This document shows positions 1-9,065 of a stretch of 64,000 nucleotides of DNA, piece by piece. Origin of the DNA: Kocuria carniphila (lineage in GTDB: Bacteria > Actinomycetota > Actinomycetes > Actinomycetales > Micrococcaceae); the NCBI RefSeq assembly GCF_004136555.1, contig NZ_NOIT01000001.1, forward strand, positions 124,001-188,000, read 5' to 3'. Both the position numbers and the translations under genes were made by a program. The stretch's first letter is position 1; the number at the start of each line of letters is the position of its first letter. The notes under the pieces were generated by a model. It was not told the origin of the DNA. It saw only the letters and a program-made list of their open reading frames with translations, and made no database searches.

Positions 1-2
1 CC

Positions 3-1163
3 GATTACGCGCTCAACGACCGAGGGTCCTTGGACGTTGTCACCGAGAACTTCTACGACACCGAGATCATGCGAGTGTTCGGCGGGCTGTCGGTTGGTCG
101 TTCGCAGACGTGGACGGGACTGGCCGCACTGGTGCCGGAACCGGACCACCCCTTCGATCCGCGCACCATCTCCGTGCGCATCGGTGAGAACAAGGTGGCC
201 CACCTGCCCGCGCAGGACGCTCACCGCTACTGGGATCCCATTGCGCGCGTGGTGGCCTCCGGGTACACCCCCGTGGTGCCCCTGAAACTGGACGCGCGGC
301 TGGAACGCAACGACGGCCTCGCTGAAGTGGACGCGACCGCGATCATCTCGATCGCTCCCCCGGATCTGCTGTTCCCCATCAACCCCGCGCCCATCCAGGC
401 CGCCGTGTTGCCACAGGGGTCCTCGATCAAGGTTTTGGACGAGCAGGATTTCGCCGAGTACCTGCACTCCATCGTGCCCGCCAGCGGTGAGGGGCGCGTG
501 ATCGTCACGCTGGAGGCCAACAAGGTCCGCAACTCGCACGGCGTCACCGTGGACACCGTGGACGTGCTCTACGAACGCAAGCAGGTGGGCCGGCTGTCCA
601 CGCAGATGTCGCAGCAGTTCATCCCCATCATCAACCACGCGTTCGACCACAACCTGCTCACCGCAGCGTGGGGCACCATTCGCGGTTCCGCGTTCGAGGT
701 GTCCATGACCCTGCAGGCCGCCCGCGCCTCCGAGGTCCCGGACGCCTGGTACGAGGAACTACCCAACGACGTTCCCGAGCTCGTCGAAGAGGCCGAAACC
801 TACGACGTGCCCCCGGCCTACATCCCGGTCGAAACCGACCGCGGCCGCAACTCCAAGAAATGGCGCAAGGGCTACACCGCCGCGCACCCGCAGGGGCCCG
901 CCGACGCCGCCGCTTCGCGCCCTGCCGCGGGCAGCTCACGTGTCGCGGAGGATCCGCTGGCCATCGGTGATCGGCCCGCCTCCGATCGGCGCCGCGCACC
1001 CAAGGGCGCGAAAGCTGCTGTGCTGGCGCTGGCTCTGCTGACCTTGGTGTTGATTGTGGGCGCCGTGGTGATGATCTCGTTCGAGCCCTTGGCCACCACG
1101 CTGTTCGCCATTGTGGCTGTGGCTACCGGTTTCATGGCCTTCTATCTCAATCGAACGTTGTAA
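3..1163 (+). CDS. Hypothetical membrane-anchored protein, 5' end cut by window
   Basis: The frame is open to the window edge and reads as plausible protein upstream of the first in-window start (TTG at 30), so the true start probably lies outside. The N-terminal part (about residues 30-95 from the TTG) contains a stretch with VRIGENKVAHLP followed by DAHRYW, a pattern resembling a HIRAN-type beta domain; this is only a resemblance. A central region rich in Pro, Arg and Ala leads to two hydrophobic segments in the last 50 residues, separated by a short loop, so the protein should be anchored at its C terminus. The next gene begins 17 bases downstream on the same strand, suggesting cotranscription. 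I do not recognise a specific function. Confidence 0.65.
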   Translation, partial: DYALNDRGSLDVVTENFYDTEIMRVFGGLSVGRSQTWTGLAALVPEPDHPFDPRTISVRIGENKVAHLPAQDAHRYWDPIARVVASGYTPVVPLKLDARLERNDGLAEVDATAIISIAPPDLLFPINPAPIQAAVLPQGSSIKVLDEQDFAEYLHSIVPASGEGRVIVTLEANKVRNSHGVTVDTVDVLYERKQVGRLSTQMSQQFIPIINHAFDHNLLTAAWGTIRGSAFEVSMTLQAARASEVPDAWYEELPNDVPELVEEAETYDVPPAYIPVETDRGRNSKKWRKGYTAAHPQGPADAAASRPAAGSSRVAEDPLAIGDRPASDRRRAPKGAKAAVLALALLTLVLIVGAVVMISFEPLATTLFAIVAVATGFMAFYLNRTL

Positions 1164-1180
1164 GGCAGACTTAGCCCCCT

Positions 1181-2875
1181 ATGATTTCTCGCCGCGAACG
1201 CTTCATCCAGATCATCGAGGTCCTTTCCAGGCACGGTTTCGGTTTTGCAGTGGGCGGCATCAAGCCCGAATGGCGCGCCCCGTTGGCCCGCGCCCGGCTG
1301 CTCAAGACCCAAACCTTCCATACCCAACCCGAACACCTGCGCATGGCGTTGGAGGAACTGGGTCCCACGTTCATCAAACTGGGTCAGCTGGTCTCCACAC
1401 GCCCGGACCTCTTGCCGCCCGGTTACGCGGATGAGTTGCACAAGCTCCAGGACAACACTCCCCCGGTGCCTGTGGACCAGATCGCCGCCCTGATCGAGGC
1501 CGAACCGGATTCCCAGGCGGAAGAGATCCTGGCGCACATCGACCCCACGCCCATTGCCACCGGTTCGATCGGTCAGGCCCACGCGGCGACCTACAAGGGT
1601 CACGAGGTGATCGTGAAGGTCCGCCGCCCGGGCGTGATGGACGAGGTCAACCGTGACCTGGAGATCATGAGCGACCTGGCCAAGCTGGCCTCCCGCTACT
1701 GGCCGGCGGCCCGCGACTACGACCTGGAAGGTCTGGTCCACGAGTTCAACGACTCCCTGCGTGGCGAGCTGGACTACTTGCAAGAGGCTCGCAACGCCCA
1801 GCGAATGGCCGAGAACTTCACGGGTCACCCCCGCATCCACGTCCCGGAGATCTTCTGGGAGGCCACCTCGTCCCGCGTGCTGACCATGGAGCGGATGTTC
1901 GGGGTCAAGATCAACAATTATCCCGCGCTGGAAGCTCAGGGTGTGGACCGGCACCTGCTGGCCCGCGAGGCCACGGACGCGATCTGCAAGATGGTCTTCG
2001 AGGACGGTTTCTTCCATGCGGATCCTCACCCGGGCAACTTGTTCGTGGAAGAGGACGGCCGCATTGCGATCATTGACTTCGGCATGGTGGGAGAGCTCAG
2101 CGAGGAATTCCGCGATCACCTGATCACCATGATGCTGGGCGTGGTGCAGAGCAATCCGCGCCGGGCCACCACCGGCCTGTTGGGGCTGACCGCCACGGGT
2201 GAGCACGATGTCTCCAAGCGGGACCTCGAGCGGGACGTTGCGGTCATGATGCGCCGCTACGCCAATAAGCCGCTCGAAGAAGTACGCGTGGGCGAGCTCA
2301 TGGGCGACCTGGTGCACGTGCTGCGCTACCACAAGCTGCAACTGCCCCGGCAGTCCGCGCTGTTGCTGCGCATGCTGGTCACCGCGGAATCCATGGGCAC
2401 CGGATTGGACCCGCACTTCGATCTGGTCTCCGTGCTCCAGCCGTACGCGGAGCGCTTCATTCTGCACCGGTTGTCGCCGGAGGCCCTGATGGCTCGTCTC
2501 CGTAGCTCGGTGGAGGACGCCATGCAGATGAGCGTGGACATCCCCGAGTACGTGCGCCGGCTCATCGTGGTTCTGGAACGCGGTGGCTTTGACGTGCACC
2601 TGCGCACCGACGAACTGGAACCGGTCATGACGAGCGGCGCCAAGATCGGTCACCAGGTCGTGGCCGGCGGCATCATTGCCGCGTCCATTAACGGCACGGC
2701 GCACATCGTGGCCTCGGACCCGGAGCGCTGGAAGAAGTACCACACGCCCATGATCCTGGGCGGCATGTCCACGGTGGGTGTGCTGGGTGGCTACCTGGCC
2801 GTGTCATCCAACGTGGACCGTGCCCGGAAAATTGTGCGGACCCTGCGTGGCAGGAGGCCTCGCGGGTTGTCCTGA
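1181..2875 (+). CDS. ABC1/UbiB (AarF) family atypical protein kinase
   Basis: A 564-residue protein of the ABC1/ADCK/UbiB family of atypical kinases or ATPases, linked in other organisms to isoprenoid-quinone metabolism and membrane lipid homeostasis. Visible hallmarks in order: the KxGQ-type motif in FIKLGQLVSTRPDLLP near residue 65, the alanine-rich loop GSIGQAHAA, the lysine in VIVKVRRPGV, the catalytic-loop equivalent FHADPHPGNLF, and the metal-binding IIDFGMVGEL. Two hydrophobic segments near the C terminus (around residues 485-550) fit the usual membrane anchor. Length is typical for actinobacterial members. The start ATG follows the preceding stop by 17 bases. The physiological substrate cannot be told from sequence. 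Confidence 0.93.
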   Translation: MISRRERFIQIIEVLSRHGFGFAVGGIKPEWRAPLARARLLKTQTFHTQPEHLRMALEELGPTFIKLGQLVSTRPDLLPPGYADELHKLQDNTPPVPVDQIAALIEAEPDSQAEEILAHIDPTPIATGSIGQAHAATYKGHEVIVKVRRPGVMDEVNRDLEIMSDLAKLASRYWPAARDYDLEGLVHEFNDSLRGELDYLQEARNAQRMAENFTGHPRIHVPEIFWEATSSRVLTMERMFGVKINNYPALEAQGVDRHLLAREATDAICKMVFEDGFFHADPHPGNLFVEEDGRIAIIDFGMVGELSEEFRDHLITMMLGVVQSNPRRATTGLLGLTATGEHDVSKRDLERDVAVMMRRYANKPLEEVRVGELMGDLVHVLRYHKLQLPRQSALLLRMLVTAESMGTGLDPHFDLVSVLQPYAERFILHRLSPEALMARLRSSVEDAMQMSVDIPEYVRRLIVVLERGGFDVHLRTDELEPVMTSGAKIGHQVVAGGIIAASINGTAHIVASDPERWKKYHTPMILGGMSTVGVLGGYLAVSSNVDRARKIVRTLRGRRPRGLS

Positions 2876-2923
2876 TCGAATCGACCACGGCGAACGTGCA
2901 ACTCGCCGCGGTTTAATTCAGTG

Positions 2924-3700
2924 TTAGCTCTGGTCCGCGTTCCACCGAATTTCGTCCTCGCTCTGGCAGGCCACGGTGGGTTCGAAAGACTTGGGCTTGA
3001 GCGGCTCGCCCTGGATGAACTCGCGGGCGGACTCGTTGGAGACCATGACCTGGTTGAACACACCCTGGGCACCTTGGACCTCCCCGCGAATGGTTACATA
3101 GGCGAACTCCGGATTGGTCAACGGAGCCATGGCCGCTCGCAGCGCGGACTGAACGGCGTGGTCTCCCATCAATTCCATGAGCGAGGCCTGGAACACCATT
3201 CGAGGTAGGCCGTCGACCAGCACTTCCACGTCCGGGCCGTACAGGGTCTCCACCCAGCGCAATTCGCAATCGGGGTTCGCGGCAATCAGCATGGCCAGTT
3301 CACCCACCGTGGCGTATCCCGCCAATGCTTGGTCCAGCGCCACGTAATTGGCCACATCCCACCCCGAGGGATGCTTACCCCACGTTTTGACCGTTTTGGA
3401 ATCCCTCAAGTCGAATTGGAAGTCGAAGGAGGAAGGCCCCGCCTGCAGGAAGGTCACCCGAATGGAGTCCGGGTCCAAAGTGTCGACCCCCAGTCGGATG
3501 CATTCACGGAACAGATCTTGCATTCCCGTGAAGGAATCACTCATGGTCATATTCGGTATGTCGAGCTGCTGGCCGTGTGCGTTGTAGCACGTCACCAGCG
3601 CGGACATGCGGCTGATCGTCTTGGTGGAGCGGTCCCCGGTCTTGAGGGACCAGGTTTTGTCCAGTGCTTTTTTGTCCCGTGTACCGCGTGCGGCGGCCAT
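2924..3700 (-). CDS. Hypothetical protein
   Basis: About 258 residues, convergent with the preceding kinase gene. I chose ATG at 3700 because the sequence GCAGGGAGTGGCC directly precedes it and supplies a Shine-Dalgarno; a TTG 42 bases further upstream is open but has no such support. The protein is soluble, with no signal peptide or membrane segment, of mixed composition, and ends in a stretch including two possible metal or disulfide residues (TVACQSEDE). No family is recognised. It stands alone between a convergent neighbour and the divergently transcribed polysaccharide locus, so context gives no role. Confidence 0.75.
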   Translation of the reverse strand: MAAARGTRDKKALDKTWSLKTGDRSTKTISRMSALVTCYNAHGQQLDIPNMTMSDSFTGMQDLFRECIRLGVDTLDPDSIRVTFLQAGPSSFDFQFDLRDSKTVKTWGKHPSGWDVANYVALDQALAGYATVGELAMLIAANPDCELRWVETLYGPDVEVLVDGLPRMVFQASLMELMGDHAVQSALRAAMAPLTNPEFAYVTIRGEVQGAQGVFNQVMVSNESAREFIQGEPLKPKSFEPTVACQSEDEIRWNADQS

Positions 3701-4029
3701 GGCCACTCCCTGCTCAAGTCTCTGCGAATTAGCGCCAGTCAACCCCCCAACGATGAAGTCCGGGTCGGAACGTGACCCGCTCGATTCGTCTGTTGCACCG
3801 ACGAATTCATCCTAGGTCACACCAGAGGCGATATTCCCTTAAGCCAAGTAATGATTGCGGTGGTGAAAGATCATTCGGCCATGTCATCCTCCCGGCATCC
3901 GCATCTGATCTGTCCTAGACTGACAACGAATCTCGCGTCCCCTACAGCGGTGCTGCTGTGGCCCACCCCCTCGGGCCATTCCCCCGGCGCACCGCCGAGA
4001 TCGCGTTTGCGCCTGGAAGAGGATTATTC
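3701..4029. promoter_or_regulatory. Divergent intergenic region upstream of wecB
   Basis: These 329 bases separate the divergent hypothetical gene and wecB and must carry both promoters. A -10-like TAGACT lies at 3916-3921 on the plus strand and a -10-like TAGGAT on the minus strand at 3810-3815; neither has a convincing TTGACA partner. The wecB Shine-Dalgarno GGAAGAGG sits just before its ATG. I see no convincing gene here. Confidence 0.4.
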
Positions 4030-5178
4030 ATGCACACGATCATGCCGATCTATGGCACTCGTCCGGAGGCCATCAAGATGGCCCCCATCGTCAAAGCACT
4101 TGAAGAAAGCCCCCTGTTCAATTGCGTGGTGACCGTGACCGGCCAGCACCGCGAAATGCTGGACCAAGTGAACGAGATTTTCGAGATCACCCCCGATCAC
4201 GATCTGAACATCATTCAGCCCCGCCAGACCCTCAATGGCGTGCTCACCCGCACCGTGGACGGCCTGGACAAGATCTTCGCCGAGAACGCTCCGGACGCCG
4301 TGGTCGTCCAGGGTGACACCACCACCTCCACCGCCGGTGCCATTGCCGCCTTCTACCGAGGCATTCCCGTGATCCACGCCGAGGCCGGCCTGCGTTCCTT
4401 CGACCTCTTTTCCCCCTTCCCGGAGGAAGCCAACCGCAAGCTGACCTCCCAGATCGCCTCCCTGCACCTGGCGCCCACGTCCACGTCCCGGGACAACCTG
4501 CTGCGCGAGGCCATCAACCCGGATGACATCGTGGTTTCCGGCAACACCGTGATCGATGCACTGCTGCACACCGTGGAGAAGCAGCTGCCCTTCTCGGACC
4601 CGCAGCTCGAGGAGATCGCCCAGTCCGGCAAGCGCGTGCTCTTGGTGACCACTCACCGCCGTGAGAATCAGGGTGAGGCCATGCGCGGCGTCGGACGCGC
4701 CCTGGCCCGCATTGCTGCGGCAGAGCCTGACCTGACCATCGTGCTGCCCGTCCACCGCAACCCGGCCGTGCGCGAGGCCGTGCTGCCCGCGATCGAGAAC
4801 CTGTCCAACGTGGTGGTCACCGAACCGCTGGCGTACGGCGAGTTCACCCGCATGCTTTCCGTGGCTCACCTGGTACTCACCGATTCCGGTGGCGTCCAGG
4901 AGGAAGCGCCGTCCCTGGGTAAGCCCGTTCTGGTGATGCGTGAGAACACCGAGCGCCCGGAGGCCGTCACGGCCGGCACCGTTAAATTGATCGGCACGGA
5001 CGAGGAGCGCATCGTCGAAGAGGTCGACAGCCTGCTCAACAACCAGGCGATCTACGAGGCCATGGCCAACGCCGTGAACCCCTACGGAGACGGCAAGGCC
5101 GGTGCCCGCACGGTCGCCGCGATCGCCCAGATGTTCGGCGTGGGCGAGCGTATTCCGGATTTCGATTCACAGGTCTAA
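4030..5178 (+). CDS. wecB: UDP-N-acetylglucosamine 2-epimerase (non-hydrolysing)
   Basis: Interconverts UDP-GlcNAc and UDP-ManNAc in the cytosol, the first committed step toward UDP-ManNAcA. The 382-residue length matches the WecB/MnaA family. Hallmarks: N-terminal GTRPEAIKMAP, VVQGDTTTS, HAEAGLRS, FPEEANRKL, VTTHRRENQG and the C-terminal UDP-binding run from TDSGGVQEEA to RPEAV. I chose the ATG at 4030, preceded by GGAAGAGG, over an open GTG 72 bases upstream because the family begins right at this MHTIMPIYGTRPE. The gene leads a plus-strand pair with the downstream UDP-glucose dehydrogenase (37-base gap). Its partner wecC lies about 27 kb away at the other side of the locus. Confidence 0.96.
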   Translation: MHTIMPIYGTRPEAIKMAPIVKALEESPLFNCVVTVTGQHREMLDQVNEIFEITPDHDLNIIQPRQTLNGVLTRTVDGLDKIFAENAPDAVVVQGDTTTSTAGAIAAFYRGIPVIHAEAGLRSFDLFSPFPEEANRKLTSQIASLHLAPTSTSRDNLLREAINPDDIVVSGNTVIDALLHTVEKQLPFSDPQLEEIAQSGKRVLLVTTHRRENQGEAMRGVGRALARIAAAEPDLTIVLPVHRNPAVREAVLPAIENLSNVVVTEPLAYGEFTRMLSVAHLVLTDSGGVQEEAPSLGKPVLVMRENTERPEAVTAGTVKLIGTDEERIVEEVDSLLNNQAIYEAMANAVNPYGDGKAGARTVAAIAQMFGVGERIPDFDSQV

Positions 5179-5215
5179 CTAGTCCATCGGTAACTCTCGG
5201 GGAAAGAGGACACGC

Positions 5216-6568
5216 ATGAAGCTGACGGTCATTGGTACGGGGTACTTGGGTGCAACTCACGCTGTCTCCATGGCGGAGTTGGGCCACGAGGTGATCGGCC
5301 TGGACGTGGATCAGACCAAGATCGATGCCCTGGCATCCGGTGAAGTTCCGTTTCACGAGCCCGGTCTACCGGAGTTGCTGACCAAGCACATCGGCACCGG
5401 AAAGCTGCGGTTCACCACGTCCTATGAAGAGGCCATCCCGTTCGGCGACGTCCACTTCATCGGCGTGGGCACCCCGCAGAAGGCCGAGAGCCACGCTGCG
5501 GACATGCGCTACGTGGACTCCGCGGTCACGGAAATTGCTCGTGCTGCAGAACGCGACTGCATTATCGTCGGTAAGTCCACCGTGCCGGTCGGTTCGGCCG
5601 TTCGTCTCCAGGAACTCGCTCGTGAGAATGCCGCCGACGGCGTTCGGGTCACCCTGGTCTGGAACCCCGAGTTCCTCCGCGAGGGCCACGCCGTGGACGA
5701 CACCCTGACCCCGGACCGCATGGTGCTGGGCCTGGAAACGGACGCCAACGGTCAGTACACGGAAGAGGCCCTCGCCGCCGAGAAGGTGCTCCGCGAGGTC
5801 TACGCATCGCAGCTGGCTGCGGACATTCCCCTGATTGTCACCGACTATCAGACCGCCGAACTGGTCAAGGTGGCCGCGAACAGCTTCCTGGCGACAAAGA
5901 TCTCGTTCATCAATGCCCTGTCTGAGATCACGGAGACCGTGGGCGGTGACATTCGCACCCTGGCGGACGCAATCGGCCTGGACGAGCGCATCGGGCGCAA
6001 ATTCCTCAACGCCGGCGTTGGTTTTGGCGGCGGTTGTCTCCCCAAGGACATCCGCGCACTCCGTGCCCGCGCCGCTGAGTTGGGTGTGGACCAGTCGGTC
6101 CGGTTCCTAGCCGAGGTGGATGACATCAACCTGCGACGCCGCGAGCACACGGTGCAGTTGGCCGTCCAACAGCTGGGTGGCTCCGTGCACGGACGTGACA
6201 TTGCCGTGCTCGGCACTGCGTTCAAGCCCGAATCCGACGACGTCCGCGACTCCCCCGCACTGGACATCGCCGCTCGTCTGCACTCCATGGGGGCCGAGGT
6301 GCACGTCTACGACCCCAAGGCCAACGCCAACGCTGCCAAGCGTTACCCCCGCTTGGACTACGTGGACCGGATCGAACAGGCCGTGGCCCGCGCCGAGATC
6401 GTGCTATTGCTGACCGAGTGGAAGGAGTTCCGCGAGTTGACCCCCGAACAGCTGGAGCCCTTCGTCCGGGAACGCACCATTGTGGACGGCCGTAACGTGC
6501 TGGATCCCGATCAGTGGATCAACGCCGGCTGGAAGTACTTGGCGTCTGGACGGTCTACTATGTTATAG
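5216..6568 (+). CDS. ugd: UDP-glucose 6-dehydrogenase
   Basis: Oxidises UDP-glucose to UDP-glucuronate with two NAD+. The 450-residue protein has the N-terminal Rossmann motif IGTGYLG, the STVPVG motif, the conserved NPEFLREGHAV, and the active-site loop VGFGGGCLPKDIRAL whose cysteine is residue 274. GGGCLPKD and NPEFLREG distinguish it from the WecC-type enzyme also in this locus. Shine-Dalgarno GGGGAAAGAGG precedes the ATG. The last codons (after KYLASGR) fall where base composition switches from about 70% GC to AT-rich, so the extreme C terminus may have been altered at a recombination junction. UDP-mannose-type substrates cannot be fully excluded, but UDP-glucose is most likely. Confidence 0.93.
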   Translation: MKLTVIGTGYLGATHAVSMAELGHEVIGLDVDQTKIDALASGEVPFHEPGLPELLTKHIGTGKLRFTTSYEEAIPFGDVHFIGVGTPQKAESHAADMRYVDSAVTEIARAAERDCIIVGKSTVPVGSAVRLQELARENAADGVRVTLVWNPEFLREGHAVDDTLTPDRMVLGLETDANGQYTEEALAAEKVLREVYASQLAADIPLIVTDYQTAELVKVAANSFLATKISFINALSEITETVGGDIRTLADAIGLDERIGRKFLNAGVGFGGGCLPKDIRALRARAAELGVDQSVRFLAEVDDINLRRREHTVQLAVQQLGGSVHGRDIAVLGTAFKPESDDVRDSPALDIAARLHSMGAEVHVYDPKANANAAKRYPRLDYVDRIEQAVARAEIVLLLTEWKEFRELTPEQLEPFVRERTIVDGRNVLDPDQWINAGWKYLASGRSTML

Positions 6569-6872
6569 GTCGCTCGCAGCCGCACGACACGGTAAATCTG
6601 TCTCCTCTAATCGAAGAGGACCTTGGACACGGAGCCCCAATCCGGGAAGTCTCAATCATCAACCGAACACATCAACTAGATGGCTGCAAGTTGTATCTGC
6701 ACTCATCTTAAAGACTCTCGAACGCGTCATTAAATGTGAACCTCCGAAAATACGCGCAGGTTCACGTCCGTGGCGGCAACAGGGGAAATCCGCAGATACT
6801 AACTCTAGAAGCAGTCTGGCACAGCAGGATACGTCACAACTTAGAGACTACGTGTTCCACGGAGGAAAACAA
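6569..6872. other. AT-rich junction region between ugd and pyruvyltransferase gene
   Basis: A 304-base stretch without a convincing gene. Base composition changes here from high GC to AT-rich. It ends with a strong Shine-Dalgarno (GGAGG at 6861-6865) for the next gene. It probably contains that gene's leader and marks the left edge of a horizontally acquired block; no transposon ends or direct repeats were found by eye. Confidence 0.5.
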
Positions 6873-7850
6873 ATGACATCAGTTGGACTGGTAGGTTTTT
6901 TCGGGTGGGGTAACTACGGGGATGAACTTATGTGCAGAGTGTGGCAACAGGCCCTTCCCTGGTATTCTCAAGTCGTCCATGATCTGCTGGATCCTCCATA
7001 TTTTACGGAAAACCCAGGTGAAACAGATAGTAAACATGATGTCATCGTAATAGGAGGGGGAGACCTGATTCGCCCCTGGGAAACATCACCACTTTACTGG
7101 AACTCTGCCTGGTTAAGAAAGCCATGTATCGTCGCAGGCGTTGGAGTCGCCCTCGGGGAGCGCTATGAAAACGAACGCGTCAAAAGTCATTTATCGAGAT
7201 TTCTTGGATCCCCCTCGATCCAACATATTTCAGCAAGAGATGACAACTCTGCAAACTGGCTACGTAGTCTTGTCCCAGAGAAAGAAGTTAAAACTACTCC
7301 CGATCTAGCATTCGCGTTGCCAATAAACGCAAATGCCATACGCCGACAGCCTACAGTAGGAATAGTGGTAAGAAAGGATTTAAGCAAAGATATAATTGAT
7401 GCCACAAATAACGTTATTCTTTGGGCAACTAAAGAGGGGCTGAATTTAGAATTCATCATTGGCTCAATTGGGCGAGACGCACAGGACGATTTAAAAATAG
7501 TGCAGAAAGAATGGCCAGAATCACCATTCCGAATGCTCAATGACATTGATCATATAACCGATGCATTGGGGGAATATCAATTAATTGCTTCAGCCAAGTT
7601 CCATATTACAATCATGGCTGCAAGAATGGGTGTGCCAACGATTTGTCTTCGGACCACCAACAAAATCTTGGGTCTCGCCTCTCAGCTAGAACTACCTCAA
7701 CTGGCACAACCACCTCTATCGCCAGCGCCGGACATCAACTCTCTAATCACAAGGAAATATCCGACTCAAAAAATAAAAGAACTCGAATCTTCAGCTGTTA
7801 ATGAGATCCAAAACTGCGTACAATCCATTTACAGAACTCTCGAACATTAG
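6873..7850 (+). CDS. Polysaccharide pyruvyl transferase family protein
   Basis: A 325-residue protein resembling the CsaB/WcaK-type pyruvyltransferase family (PF04230), which adds ketal-linked pyruvate from PEP to sugars of cell-surface polymers. Visible features: N-terminal GFFGWGNYGDELM (phosphate-binding-like glycine loop), VIVIGGGDLIRPW, and the C-terminal half with ASAKFHITIMAARMGVPTIC, equivalent to the family's conserved R/K-H-x-x-I-x-A region. The ATG at 6873 is preceded by GGAGG at 7-base spacing; upstream codons in frame overlap ugd and are not credible. The gene is strongly AT-rich (bases 7381-7440 have 22 G/C of 60), unlike ugd. It converges on the next minus-strand gene with a 22-base gap. 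Substrate unknown. Confidence 0.82.
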   Translation: MTSVGLVGFFGWGNYGDELMCRVWQQALPWYSQVVHDLLDPPYFTENPGETDSKHDVIVIGGGDLIRPWETSPLYWNSAWLRKPCIVAGVGVALGERYENERVKSHLSRFLGSPSIQHISARDDNSANWLRSLVPEKEVKTTPDLAFALPINANAIRRQPTVGIVVRKDLSKDIIDATNNVILWATKEGLNLEFIIGSIGRDAQDDLKIVQKEWPESPFRMLNDIDHITDALGEYQLIASAKFHITIMAARMGVPTICLRTTNKILGLASQLELPQLAQPPLSPAPDINSLITRKYPTQKIKELESSAVNEIQNCVQSIYRTLEH

Positions 7851-7872
7851 AAAATATCAGCTGAATCGCGAT

Positions 7873-9063
7873 TCACCGCAGCTTCAGCTTACTTTTCAAG
7901 CGTTCAGCGAATTCGTTACTTACAGAATCAGCGTGGAGATGCGATATTGAACTAAGAACATCATGGCGTGTACCTGGTTTTGCAAACGACAACATTTCTC
8001 TCATTGCCTGCATTTGATGTTCAACCGAAGTGTCAGTCACATAAATTGCGCTAGTGGGAGACAGCGTTTCCCGTAACACAGGCGTATCCATGGCGACAAC
8101 CGGCAAACCGAAAGACTGATAAAGCAGCGCAGCGCCACTATTCAAGGATCGTCGGTAGGCAACAATACCCGCATCTGAAGCATTTAAGTATATTTGAGCT
8201 CGCGCCCCGGGTACTTTAGTAGGTTCGACGAGCACGTTTGGGTGGACCAATGCCCGCCGAACAAACCGGCGAACCTCAGACGAATCATCTGCGGCACCAG
8301 CAATCAATAACTTGATCCTCCTGGTGTTTTGCGCAGTCAGCGGCGTCTCCGACTGTAGAAGCAAATTGAAGGCATCCAGGGTTTGATTGAGGCCCTTGTA
8401 CTCTTTTAGAGCGCCAAAGATGACAAACACAAAGTCGTCGCCGTCAAGCCCGAGTATGCTTCGAGTTTCTGCCCGGCTCATATAGTCCTCGTATGAACCC
8501 TCATAGGATGGGTGCGGTGAAACTACCACCTTGCTCTCATCAAAGTCTGCAAAGTCCGACATTGCCTCCAGAGTTCCTGGAGTCATTGTATGAATAACAT
8601 CTGAGATATCAGCCAGTTTTTGTTGCAGCTCGAGTTCCGCGTCTAACAAAAGCGCGTCATGAGGATACACGTTGTGAACTGTCCAGACTACATTTCCGCC
8701 AGTGCGCTTGAACTTATTAATTCTCCCCATATACCCATTAATCTTAGTCATTGCAGACTCGTGGTTGCTCTCTCCGGCCAATAGCCAATTCATCCAATGA
8801 AAATGCATTGTAATGGAGGCAACTCGCGGCTTGTGTAGGCTAAGCTCATGAACGAGATATGGTTTGTGCATAGGCGCTACAACGATGCCATTGTTAGGAA
8901 ATTTTTTGTAAACTAGGCTCTGGTAGGGGTTGAGCCGCGCAACAGACGCATAGGTGAGCAAATGCGGTTTAGTGTCCGAATGTGAATGTGCACGTAATGC
9001 TTGATGGATTTCGAGATATGGAGACATTCCGTCGGTGAGATAGCCAGTGAGACTTGCTCGCAT
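7873..9063 (-). CDS. Glycosyltransferase, GT4-like
   Basis: A 396-residue GT-B fold glycosyltransferase. The C-terminal half carries the typical nucleotide-sugar-binding elements: VFVIFGALKEYKGLNQTLDAF, a GAADDSSEVRRFVRRA helix, a DAGIVAYRRSLNSGAALLYQSFGLPVVAMD stretch that stands in for the GT4 E-x7-E region (the first acidic residue is not obvious), then the C-terminal helix. TVHNVYPHD in the N-terminal domain is typical of GT4. The ATG at 9063 follows the upstream gene's stop by two bases, with AGGAAGAGG within the end of that gene, so the pair is translationally coupled. No signal peptide or membrane segment. Donor and acceptor unknown. Confidence 0.88.
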   Translation of the reverse strand: MRASLTGYLTDGMSPYLEIHQALRAHSHSDTKPHLLTYASVARLNPYQSLVYKKFPNNGIVVAPMHKPYLVHELSLHKPRVASITMHFHWMNWLLAGESNHESAMTKINGYMGRINKFKRTGGNVVWTVHNVYPHDALLLDAELELQQKLADISDVIHTMTPGTLEAMSDFADFDESKVVVSPHPSYEGSYEDYMSRAETRSILGLDGDDFVFVIFGALKEYKGLNQTLDAFNLLLQSETPLTAQNTRRIKLLIAGAADDSSEVRRFVRRALVHPNVLVEPTKVPGARAQIYLNASDAGIVAYRRSLNSGAALLYQSFGLPVVAMDTPVLRETLSPTSAIYVTDTSVEHQMQAMREMLSFAKPGTRHDVLSSISHLHADSVSNEFAERLKSKLKLR

Positions 9064-9065
9064 GA

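Noticed and set aside
6480-6872. In-frame extension of the pyruvyltransferase upstream of 6873
   Set aside because: It overlaps ugd in another frame and the strong GGAGG Shine-Dalgarno marks ATG 6873.
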